Of a stretch of 64,000 nucleotides of DNA, positions 25,048 through 34,665 are shown one piece after another (position 1 is the first letter of the stretch; each line of letters opens with the position of its first letter). The translations under genes were made by a program, and so were the position numbers. Under the pieces are notes generated by a model. That model did no database searches and was not told the DNA's origin. It saw only the letters and a list, made by a program, of their open reading frames with translations. Source of the DNA: Diplosphaera chodatii (Eukaryota > Chlorophyta > Trebouxiophyceae > Prasiolales > Stichococcaceae); NCBI GenBank assembly GCA_032358165.1, contig JAALGY010000031.1, positions 310,001 to 374,000 on the forward strand. The letters run 5' to 3'.

Positions 25048-25051
25048 AAAA
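25048..25051 (-). terminator. Pol III TTTT terminator of the permuted tRNA
   Basis: A TTTT run on the minus strand directly follows the trailer strand of the outer helix, 13 bases after the 5' half ends. Four T residues are a minimal RNA polymerase III terminator. Confidence 0.55.
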
Positions 25052-25159
25052 TGCCAGATTCTGCCCAAAGCGAGAATCATACCACTAGACCACTATCCCA
25101 GAAACCGAGGGGACAGCCGCGAATCGAACGCGGGACCTCTCGCACGTTTGAGTTGGCAC
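25052..25159 (-). promoter_or_regulatory. Bulge-helix-bulge-like fold that joins the permuted tRNA halves
   Basis: The leader upstream of the 3' half pairs with the trailer after the 5' half. An outer helix forms between GTGCCA (25159-25154) and TGGCAT (25056-25051). A central helix forms between CTCAAA (25152-25147) and the loop bases TTTGGG (25069-25064), with one G-U. Between the central helix and the anticodon stem lies a 3-nt bulge C-G-T (25146-25144), to be cut after its second base. The other cut, after G at 25064, falls in an internal loop (CAGAATC opposite A). This is the arrangement tRNA-splicing endonuclease recognises. Confidence 0.85.
25064..25144 (-). tRNA. Circularly permuted tRNA-Pro(UGG) gene, 3' half before 5' half
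   Basis: On the minus strand the first segment (25144-25109, 36 nt) is the 3' part of a tRNA: anticodon-stem strand GCGAG, variable AGGTC, T arm CCGCG-TTCGATT-CGCGG, acceptor strand CTGTCCC and discriminator C. A 9-nt spacer TCGGTTTCT (25108-25100) follows. The 5' part (25099-25064, 36 nt) comes next: acceptor strand GGGATAG, D arm GTCTAGTGGTATGAT, anticodon-stem strand CTCGC and loop TTTGGG. Joining 5' part to 3' part gives a 72-nt cloverleaf with a full acceptor stem (one G-U), a 5-bp anticodon stem, a 7-nt loop TTTGGGT with anticodon TGG, and a 5-bp T stem. It is nearly identical to plant nuclear tRNA-Pro. The junction lies between G37 and U38, exactly where eukaryotic tRNA introns sit. 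No normal-order copy is present here. Expression would need splicing into a circle followed by trimming at both tRNA ends. Confidence 0.96.
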
Positions 25160-25186
25160 AAGCTACCGATTGGCAGAAATTCTGCA

Positions 25187-25194
25187 GATATATC
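25187..25194 (-). promoter_or_regulatory. TATA-like element upstream of the permuted tRNA
   Basis: The palindrome GATATATC lies 43 bases upstream of the 3' half on the minus strand. Upstream TATA-like elements are common at plant and algal tRNA genes and could help here, because the internal A and B boxes are in reversed order. Confidence 0.35.
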
Positions 25195-25522
25195 TCAGAG
25201 CAACCATTTTTCAAAGTGTTGGCGGTATTAGGGTTTAGTCAGAAAGCTTCTGCCTCATGAGTAGAGTGGAGAGTGTTTCCTTGAACCGAGAGGGCGTGCA
25301 AGGCACAAGGTCGATGCGACTCACTGGTATGCTGGGCACCGATGAGCTCAGCGACACAAGCGGTGCAGGTTGGGCATGTCTATGTAAGGAGCGAACGGAG
25401 GAAGTAGGAGAAACCGCCGATCAGGAAGTTGCACAACCTTCATCTCGAGTGAGACGGGGGTGCGGGACGTTCACATCTACATGATCGCCATATCCACTGA
25501 AGTCAGACAGCTTCCTGCAGAT

Positions 25523-27358
25523 ATGAGGCGAGCTATTGCGCTTGGGGGCCTGCTGCGCCAGCTGGGCGAAGCCTCACGGTCGACATCACTACCAGCAGCA
25601 TCAACGTGCCTGCAGACGATTGCAGCAGCGTCCGCAGATGCCCTTGCAGAAACCACTGGCGCCTTGCCATCGAGCCCATGCCGACACATCAGCACCAGCC
25701 GTGCCGCAGCAGCTCCTCTGCATATAGAGGATGAACCCTACAACAGGTGCATTTACGCAGCCTGGGCCTGGACCCACTGGCTGTATGTGAACTGCCTGGA
25801 ATAAAAGTGATCTGATTGAACGGTTCTCATCCTGACGCGACACCAGCGCTTGAGGCCAGGAGCATGTATCACCTCACCATGCCGAGTGTGAGCGGCAAGC
25901 AGCGAACACATTCGTGCAGGCAACGGCAGCTCATAGCGCTGGGCAATCGGCTGCCAACGATGGCGCCGGACACCTGGATCGCGCCAGACGCCGTGATCAT
26001 CGGCGATGTGGACCTGTATGACCGGGTGCATGCTGTCGCCTACTATCAAGGCTGCGCAGCGTCCGGCAGGCAACTGCTGGCAGCATTGGCATGGTGCATT
26101 GCGAGTGCTCTCTCAGCATGGAATGTGTCCTCCGCCCCCTCACAGGTGTCGGTGTGGAGCGGCGCGGTGATCAGGGGCGATCTAAACAGCATTCGAGTCA
26201 ATGCCTTTTCCAGCATCGGCGACCGGAGCGTCCTCCATGCAGCCAGGTGCAGAACAGTTCCCGCCTGATGCTGGTGCATCAGAGTACATCAGCATGTGTC
26301 CTCAAGGGCTCGTGGACTTGTTGCGGCCTGCCCTGTGTCAGGAAGTGTGCGCTCTCAACACGAAGTCATCCGCCGCTATGATCTTGCAGGAGTTCACCGA
26401 CAGGGCTGCCAGCAAGCACCATCATTGGGCGGTACGTGGTCGTGGGGCAGGGCTGCCTGCTGCGCAGCTGTCAGGTCCAGCACGAGGCGGTGATCGGGGA
26501 CAGGTGCGTGATATACACCGACCTCGATACTGGTTTGCTGACGGCAGCTTCTTGCATCGAGCATCACGCCCAGCTGGACTGGAGAAGCTGCTGAGAAAAG
26601 CGAGGGGTGATGTCTGGGCTGCTTGGACAGGAGCAGCCCGCTTCAGGATGGTGGAAGGCCAGCCAGTGCGGGTTGCCCACGTCTATATGGTGCAGTCACA
26701 CACCTGCAAGTGACCTCTGCAACAGGAGCATCCTGCTGGAGGGGTCGGTGGTGGAGGGGCAGTCGGTGCTGGCCCCGGGGTCGCTGCTGCCGCCAGGGCG
26801 CCTCATCCCGCGTGGCCAGCTGTGGGCCGGCTGCCCGGCGCGCTACGTGCGGGACCTGACCGCCGACGAGGTGGGGCGCCCTGCCCCGCCTCTGTTGACA
26901 TGTTCACAGGGCTGCCTGGCAACAGTGCGATCACATGCTGGATGGTACTCAGCAGCAGCAGCAGCAGCAGCAGCACAGTGCTGCACAGCGCCATTCTACA
27001 GTTTGTCGGCGGACACTGAAACTGCAGGTGGCAGCTGCATGCGTCGTGTTGACGGCCTGGGTACTTGCGCTGCAGAAAGCATCCATCAAGGAGCTGGCAG
27101 AGTCGCTGTTCCCGCTGGTGGACGCGCGGATTGACGAGACGCTGCCCAACTCGGAAGCCTACAGGTGGGTCCGCAGAGCAACTGGGCTGACGACACGACC
27201 ATCGAGCTGAGGTTCTGTACAATCAGGACCGAGACTGGTTGTGTCTGTTGCGCAGGGAGGCAGAGGCGGCGCGGGCTGCACTGATCGCCAAGTCACCTGA
27301 GTACAGCGCGCTGCTATCGGGCTGGGAGGACACCGAGGTCACTCCTAACGACATGTAG
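25523..27358 (+). CDS. Gamma carbonic anhydrase-like subunit of mitochondrial complex I
   Basis: This left-handed beta-helix protein belongs to the matrix-facing gamma-CA domain of plant and algal complex I. Exons: 25523 to about 25620 (MRRAIALGGLLRQLGEASRS, presequence-like), about 25921-26024 (LPTMAPDTWIAPDAVIIGDV), 26146-26246 (VSVWSGAVIRGDLNSIRVNA), 26390-26503 (STIIGRYVVVGQGCLLRSCQ), 26726-26870 (LEGSVVEGQSVLAPGSLLPP, then LWAGCPARYVRDLT), 27028-27163 and 27255-27358 ending at TAG. Hexapeptide repeats are clear. The active-type motif GHxxxLHGC is replaced by GQGCLLRSC, so two of the three zinc-binding histidines are missing. That makes it the CAL (inactive-like) type rather than an active gamma-CA. 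The first-exon donor and the start are uncertain. Confidence 0.87.
26951..26974 (+). repeat. (AGC)8 microsatellite in an intron
   Basis: Eight consecutive AGC triplets lie in the intron between exons ending 26870 and starting 27028 of the gamma-CA-like gene. Confidence 0.9.
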
Positions 27359-27396
27359 GCAGCAGGCAGCTGTGGCTGCCCTGTTGGCAAGTAGCA

Positions 27397-27401
27397 TGTA
27401 A
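27397..27401 (+). promoter_or_regulatory. TGTAA polyadenylation signal candidate
   Basis: TGTAA lies 39 bases after the stop codon of the gamma-CA-like gene. Confidence 0.45.
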
Positions 27402-28340
27402 GCAAACCCATGCGGGGGGTGGGGTACAGATTTGAAGCTGCGGTCGGCAACAACGGCACACTGGAAGGAATGCACCTGAGACTAGTGTTTTACAGCAAGC
27501 TCAGCTTCTAGCTGTGATCAGAGTGTCGACAAGTCGCTGACAAGCTGCTGGCAAAGCAAGTAGACAAGCTGTCACAGAGCTTGCACATTTGGGCCATGTG
27601 ATGGCGCATCCGGCGCTGTGCCCAACCGAATGATGTAGGCGTTGCAACGATCGTCTTGCCTCGTGTTGCCTCGTGATATCGAAGGCAGCAAATGCGGCGT
27701 GAGCCTTTCTGATGCTCATCTATCGGCATAGTGCAGCAGCTTCTTACAGCCTGGACACAGGCATTGCCCAAGGTTCCTGGAGGTTACTCATCACCTGATC
27801 ACGGAGCTTCTGCACAGCACGTCAACTTTCCTTCGATTGCACAGCATCGGCGGTCAGCCTTCAATGTATATCCGAACACCCTGGGATGCACAACATGACT
27901 GCAGGTGGCTCATGACCGCTCTCGACCTGCCCACCTGGCCGGATCATCGACAGCAACAAACCGGATCAGCACAGCTACTGCGGCGCTCAATCAGCATGCT
28001 GATGAAGATCCATGATTGATGGCTTAGCGCCACATTCGTGGCGCATACGCGCGGCAGTTGTCTTAGTGATTGCCGTGGCGGTGAGCGCTGCCGGACATCA
28101 GCGCCAAGCAGCACAGCAACCTGGGTGCGTCGCATCACCCCGTCGCATCGGGGTGTGTGCTGTGCGTGTAAGTTACTTAAGTCGCACACGACACCGCACT
28201 TGTGCCGCAGGAGCGTGGCAGTGGCATCACCGCGACTGCCTGAGCTCTGCGAGCAACCAGAAGTGGCACAATGCCAGCAGCCTCCAGCATTGTCGCAGGA
28301 CACCGGCGGCATGTGGCAGGTGGGATGAACCTGCTAGACC
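27402..28340. other. Intergenic region, promoter side of the channel gene
   Basis: No coding signal is convincing here. Earlier 5' exons of the CASTOR/POLLUX-type gene may start within the last 300 bases. Confidence 0.35.
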
Positions 28341-31300
28341 GTGCCTGCGTTGGCAGCGTGTCATCCAGCGATGCGGATCGTGGTCTTATATCGTGGTCTT
28401 ATATCATCTACAACTGCCATCTGGCCGCTGCGCCGAGGCAACATCCATTCTCGGGTCGGATGGCAGGTCGGTGGCCCCCTGGCTGGCGTGCTGAGCGCGG
28501 CGGCATGTGCGCTGCTGGCGTGGAGGCATGCAGACAGCCTGGCACGTCTCTCTAACAGCCTAACAGCAGGCGTCTCGGCAGGCCGGAGGTCAGCGATGCC
28601 AGCACACTCGCTCCAGAAGCGCCTCGCCTACAACGTGGACTCATGGTAGGTGGACGTAAGGTGGACACCTCCTGGTGTATTTCGTTCTGCTAATGCTTGA
28701 GTGCGACTGTTGTGACATAGCGCCCCTGGCTGTTGGCCGTCTAGGACATGCATGTCCTCAACCATCACACGCTGCCTTTGCCTGTTGGTGGAGGCACCAG
28801 GTAGTGTGCAAGCGCGCTGCCGTCGGCTTACATGCACTACATGACAACCGGCAACCGCCTCCGCAGGTTCTCGCGCAGCCCGTACTCCAAGGTGCTGGCG
28901 CTGCTGTACCTCACGCTGGCGCTGGTGCTGGTCGGGGCGCTGGCGCTGCGCGCCGTGACGCAGCAGTCCCTCTACTCCGCCGTCTGGGAGACCATTGCAG
29001 GTGCTGGTCGCGGCTGCTGTGCACGCTGTGGAGTCGGCAGCAGGATTATAAAGCGAGGGCAGAATGGTCGCGCTGCTGGCTGACGACAAGCAGATCCAGC
29101 AACCCTGCACAGCTTGGTGACGGCACGTGGTGCATTTGCAGGCGTCGGGATCGACTGGACGTTTGCGTCGCTGGACGAGGATGCTGCACACACGGTGTAC
29201 GGCTTTGCGGGCCGCGCCGTGGCGGTGTTCGTCTCGCTCGGCGGCGTGTGCGTCACCGCCCTGCTGCTCGGCATCGTGTCGGAGCAGATCAGCCACTGGA
29301 TCGAGGACCTGAAGCGTGGGCGCTCCGAGGTGCACACCCAAGTATCTGAGTACCTCGTCTCAATCACCGATTGGCGGCCTTAAAAGAACCATGCAAACAG
29401 CACATGGCCGCTCTTTCGTCCCCAGCAATGGCGTGTTGTGCGGCACTTGCCAGCGGTGTTGGTTGTCTGCACCTCGCGTGCCACTGACATGCCTGGCATG
29501 ATGCATTCAGGTGCTCGAGAATGGGCACACCTTGATTCTTGGGTGGTCTAACAAGGTGTGTGTGCTTTGTGTGCCACCTTCACAGTGCTTATGCAACCCT
29601 ACATGGGGCTGGCATGCCCGATGAGCTGCCACAGAGCTTGTAACACACACAACATGCAGGTGGTCACCATTGTGGACCAGCTGTGTCTGGCGAACATGTC
29701 TGAAGGAGGTGCGTGCCGACGGCATCACCGCTGCATGCAGCATCATGCTCGGTCTCCAGCTGGCACTCTGCTGTGCACGTGCAGCATGCGCCCTGAACCA
29801 TACCCGTCCAGCTGACAGGCAAGGCCAGGCTGTTCGACTGTGACACCACACACTGCACGCAGCAGCTTCTCGCCTGCAGGACGGCCAATCGTGATATTGG
29901 CAGACATGGAGAAGGAGGAGATGGAGGAGGAGCTGCGCAATCACAACATAGACTTCCTAGGTTCCCATGTGGTCTGCAGGTCTGTTCCCTTGCATGCATG
30001 CATGCCATCCAACACCCTGCGATGAGCAAAGCCGACAGCTGCTACAGGTGACCATCGAGGCTTACCAATCTGCCAATGGCGCGGAGACTGGCAAGGACGG
30101 CAAGCTGATGCTGGTCATACTGCAGGAAGGGCAACCCGCACCTGGAGAACGATCTGCGGAGGGTATCGGTAGAGACAGCACGAGCAATCGTGGTGCTGTC
30201 CACCTGCGACCACGCTGATCAGGTCAGTCATGCAGCCCGAAGTTCTGCCGCTTGCCAAGGGCTCATTTTCTGAATACAATATCGGTTCGTGTGAACAAGA
30301 CAGGGACAAGTGTCACCAGCTTGATCAGGTGCTGCCAGCACGCATGCTTTGCTTAATCTGTCAGTAACCGGTTTTCCTGCCAACGATGCAGGCAGACTCG
30401 CGGGTGCTGCGCACGGTGCTCAGCCTGATGGGCGAGAACGACCGGCTGCTCAAGGCCGGCCGGCGCGGGCTGCGGGGCCACATCGTTGCGGAGCTGGCCG
30501 ACATCGACAACGAGCCCCTCGTGCGCATGGTCGGCACCGACAACTGCGGCGTGTACACCGTGACCAGGTATGTCAGGTCTAGGATCACTGCGGTGTATGC
30601 AGGGCGTGGATTATGACTGCGCTGTGCAGCCTTGTTGAGGCTTGTGGCATGCGATATGTGCAGCGGCAGCACCCTCAGCTTATCGAGCGCTCTCTGCCTG
30701 CAGTCATGACATGATCGGACGAGTCATGATCCAGTGCGCACGGCAGCCTGGCCTGGCGGCCGTGTGGGAGCAGCTCATGGGTTTCCGCGGGGTGAGCGCC
30801 TCTGCACAGTGCCCACCCGGTCCGCCAGTCAGACAACAAGGGACTGCAACCCCCTTGCAAACATGCAACATGCGTGCAGCGTAGCCAGTATAAAATCATG
30901 GGATCTGTCATTGCTGACTGTTGCATGCGTGAGAATATGAGAACAGCCCCGTTCGACATCAGGTGGAAGACGGTCCAAACGCAAGATCATCCCCTGCAGG
31001 ATGAGTTCTACCTGCGGGAGTGGCCCAGCCTCGTCGGCCGCCGCTTTGCAGAGGTGCTGCTCATGTTCGAGCACGCGATGCCTCTGGGCATCCGGTCTGC
31101 GGCTACAGGGGAGGTGCTGCTGAATCCCGCAGACGACTATACTCTTGCACAAGGTGCGCACGGCAAGACGAAAGCGCTAAACTGACACAACAGCCTGGTC
31201 CCCACCCCTGCAGGCGTGCCACTCCAGGACACCTCTTCTGAAAGCAGAGCGCAAAGCCACCGCCTTGAGCATCACACGATACTCAAGCCGGGCGCCCCAT

Positions 31301-34252
31301 GTGGTGCAGGGGATGAGCTGTTGGTGCTGGCGGAGGACGATGACACGTACACAGCAGCCGCGAAGCCAGCAGCCGCCAAGCCTGGCACCTGCCCCTCCTG
31401 GAGCTGCAGCGCCAAGCCCGAGCGCCTGCTGTTTGTCGGCTGGTGAGTCGAAGTGCCATCGTGTGCGGTCGTCCGGCAGGGCGGCAGCCCATTGCAGCAG
31501 CAGGCACGCACAGCCAGCCAGCCTGGGCTCCTGCCCCAGGCTCTGCATGCATGCGGGAGTCTGCGTGTCTTGTCAACTTGCGCCGAAACCAAGTGCTCCT
31601 CGCCTGCAGGCGCCGGGACCTGGACGACCTCATCATGGCGATGGTAAAACTCTTTTTATGGAGTTCTCCCTTTTTCTGTCCGTAGTAAATGATAAATTGT
31701 TAACATCAAAGTTTTCTCCTGCAATTGAGCTAAGATTCCGAAGTATCTAATCCAGGACGAGTTTGTGCCCCCTGGGAGCGAGGTGCACCTGTACAACGAT
31801 GTGACGGTCGCGGACCGGGAGGTGATGCTGCTCAACGGGGGCCTCAACGTGGACAGCCTGCAGGTGAGGCACACGCGCTCAGCATGTGCAATAGCTCTGT
31901 GCAGGTGCTACCAATGGGCCCTGGTCAAACCAGCATGCACCAGTCTGAGGTGCAGTTTCTCGTCCAGCAAGATCAGTAGGAGGGCAGGTGCTGCTGGCAT
32001 CGAAAGCTGGTCAGCAGTTGGCAGCGTATTGCAAGCACCCAACATGAGTTCCCACGCTCAATATGTGTAGCCATGCAACAATTGGCCCACACGAGCAACC
32101 ATGTTACTGGAATGCTGTGGACTGGACGCGCGACACAGGCAAGCCGCTGATGTGCTGGCCCTGCCTCCCCGCAGAACCTGACGGTCGTGTACAAGGAGGC
32201 GATGATGCAGGGCGACGTGGTGGACCGCAAGCGGCTGGAGGACCTGCGCCCCGAGCAGTACACCAGCATCCTCATCCTCAGCGACGCCGACAACCTGGGC
32301 ACCGTCGACTCCGACTCGCGCTGCATCGCAGGCGCGCCAGCGGGCACTGACTCGCTTCCTGCGCACACGCCTGTATGTAAAATCCGCGCACGTGTAACAC
32401 TTTCACAGCCATTCCGACGCACCATGTAGTGGCCTCGGCCAGCATCTCGGCCGAGCTGCATGATATGAAGCTGTGTCCGTGGCCCAGCAATGTCCACAGT
32501 TGTGTTCGATCACATGGGACATGCAGTCTGGCTGGATCCTCACTGCTATGTCTGTGGTTCTGTGCAGTGGCGCTCCTGCTGCGGGACATCCAGTCGGCGC
32601 GCCTGTCCCTCTGGTCGATCAAGCCGCAGCAGCACAGCGCAGCAAGCAGCGCCGAGGCCGGCGCGACAGCCCGTGGTCATGTCAACAGCCCAGGCGCTAC
32701 TTCTGGCGCGACAGACAGCCATGCAGATCGTGGCGACCCAGCAGATAGCCTCAGCGTGGCAGACGCCCGCACAGACAGCCAGCGTGCCACATCGCAGCTC
32801 GCGGAGCTCAGGTCGGTGCCTGTCTGACGATGGTCAACCTTTGCCCGCACAGGCTGGCGGCAGGCAACTGGCAGTTCAAGCAAGTGCGCTGTCGGCAAGT
32901 GGACTCGCCTGTGTCACGTACAGATCGAGGTTCAGCCTGAAGCGCATGCGTGGGGGCTCTGGAAAGAGCTTCACAACCTTCAGCAGCTTCAGCGGCGGCA
33001 GCCGCCACGGCTCGTACGGCAGCCTGCCCAGCAGCGCGCAGAACTCCTTCACCAGCGTGCGGTCAGGTGAGGAATCAGCTTTTGAAAACCATATCCAGCG
33101 ACCGCTTCTGCCAGGAAGTCTGGTGGATGCTGCCGGATGTGTGCAGTAGCGACAGCATCACTGTTGCCTTTTGGGTATAGGTGGGGGCGCCGGCAGCCCG
33201 AAGCGGGTGCAGCCCAGCGCCAGCGTGCTGCGGCGGCTGCGGCGGGCCAAGCACCACACCGTCATCATCGCAGGTGACATGTTGGTGCTGGTGCTTGCGG
33301 CTCATTTGTCCAGCTGTCAGCTCTGGACCGCAGGTTGTGCAGGTCGTCAGGACGTATCGCCTGGGTGTAATTCTCACTCGATGTTTCCTGCGGACCTGCT
33401 CATCTCGGATGCTGAAGTCGACATGTAACTTTGCAGAGATACTGGAGGCTCGTGCCAAAAGGATAGTGTCGGAGCTGGGCATCTGCGAGTTCATCCTGTC
33501 CTCTGACATCGTGTCCATGGCTTTGGCGATGTGCGCCGAGAACCCGGCCGTCATCTCCATCCTGGCGGTGGGTGCACCGCGCCACCTTGTACTCCCTCGG
33601 GACATCTTATCCTTACAACAGTGTTCTCGCAATCAGTCAGCATGCTCTTTGAATAGCACTGCAGACAGGATTGCTACCTACGAAACACATGCTCCCTTCT
33701 CTCTGCAGGAGTTGTTCACGGAAATCGGCAATGAGGTGCGCTTGATTGCTCTTCATTGCTGCATCGCCATCATGCTGTACAACATTGCAAGAGAATCCGC
33801 TATATCGTGCAAAGCTGCATGAACACATTGATGAAATCTTGACGTGTTGCGATGGCTTGTGTCGCAGTTATATGTGAACCCTGTGGAGCGGTACCTGCAC
33901 CCAGAGGAGCACCTGACATTCTACGACGCCATCCTGCGGGGCCGACAGAAGGGGCACATTGTTTTGGTGGGTCGAAGACCACGCCCAGTGTCCAGACGCA
34001 CTCTCCATGACCTGCTGTGATGCTTGCGCAGGGAACATTGTATGCGTGTGCATGACTCTGCAGCATCCGTGCCTTCTCACACACTGACGTGCTCCTAACA
34101 TCCTCTTATGCGTCCAAGCTTGGTCGCTATAACTGCAGGGATATAGTGAGCGCAGCAGCGGCAGGATCGTGTTGAACCCCAAGAACAAGGGCGAACGATT
34201 CGTGAGCCACGAGAACACCGAGGCGCTGGTTGTGCTGGCTGAAAGCCCGTGA
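28341..34252 (+). CDS. CASTOR/POLLUX (DMI1)-type ion channel
   Basis: In plants these membrane channels sit in plastid or nuclear envelopes and carry RCK-like ligand-sensing domains. An N-terminal membrane segment (PLAGVLSAAACALLAWRH) precedes RLAYNVDS (to 28645). Exon 28867-29000 encodes SKVLALLYLTLALVLVGALA. Exon 29142-29329 carries the pore region DWTFASLDEDAAHT and the following helix. The RCK part follows in many exons: NGHTLILGWSNK (29511-29555), VVTIVDQLCLANMSEGG (29659-29709), PIVILADMEKEEMEEELRNH (29879-29980), 30126-30222, ADSRVLRTVLSLMGENDRLL (30391-30568), HDMIGRVMIQCARQPGLAAV (30704-30791), DEFYLREWPSLVGRR (31000-31152), GDELLVLAEDDDTY (31309-31442), RRDLDDLIMAM (31609-31643), 31755-31863, 32175-32331, 32568 onward, and later EILEARAKRIVSELGICEFI, SDIVSMALAMCAENPAVISI, VNPVERYLHPEEHLTFYDAI and IVLNPKNKGE, ending AESP at TGA 34252. 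The family is firm; the first exon and the 5' end are not. Confidence 0.93.
32332..32567 (+). other. Probable GC-AG intron in the channel gene
   Basis: VDSDSRCIA ends GCAG at 32331 and is followed by GCGCGC. Joining to 32568 after GTGCAG keeps phase 1 and gives CIAVALLLRDIQSARLS, matching the family pattern SDSRSLATLLLIRDIQS. No suitable GT lies nearby. Confidence 0.65.
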
Positions 34253-34665
34253 TCTGTGCTGACCAGCATGTCAGGCGGGGAAGGTAGACGAGGCTAGATG
34301 CCACTACTCTCGACGTTGGAATGGTGTGTAGCTTTGTGCGCTGTGTGCTTGGTCCTGTTTATCTACCTCTCTAAAACTGCTGCTGTTGCACCAGTTGAAC
34401 GTATGAGAGGATGGCGAATGAAAGGAAAGGATGTTTGAAGCGGCATCATTCACCCATGCTGCAGTACAAACAGGCAAGCAGTACAGGGTGTTTCAGCGCC
34501 TCCATCGCGAGGCATGTTATGCAAATTCGGTTTCAGTCCAGTGATAGCTTATGTACGGAAACGTATCCAGGCTTCTGCCAGCATAAATCTCTGCCGTTTG
34601 CCGGCAAGACGGGTCGGCATGCTGACTGGAGCTGTGAAGTCTGTACCACCATTGTAGCACCTGCC
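34253..34665. other. Short intergenic region
   Basis: It lies between the channel stop and the carboxypeptidase start, both on the plus strand. It holds the 3' UTR of one gene and the promoter of the next. No further gene was seen. Confidence 0.5.

Noticed and set aside
25064..25144. The tRNA as two unrelated tRNA fragments or a pseudogene
   Set aside because: Every stem of the rejoined molecule pairs, the break is exactly at 37/38 and the flanks form matching helices. Decayed fragments would not keep all of these.
26951..26974. AGC repeat as a poly-Gln or poly-Ser coding tract
   Set aside because: It lies in an intron of the gamma-CA-like gene; conserved exons on both sides join without it.
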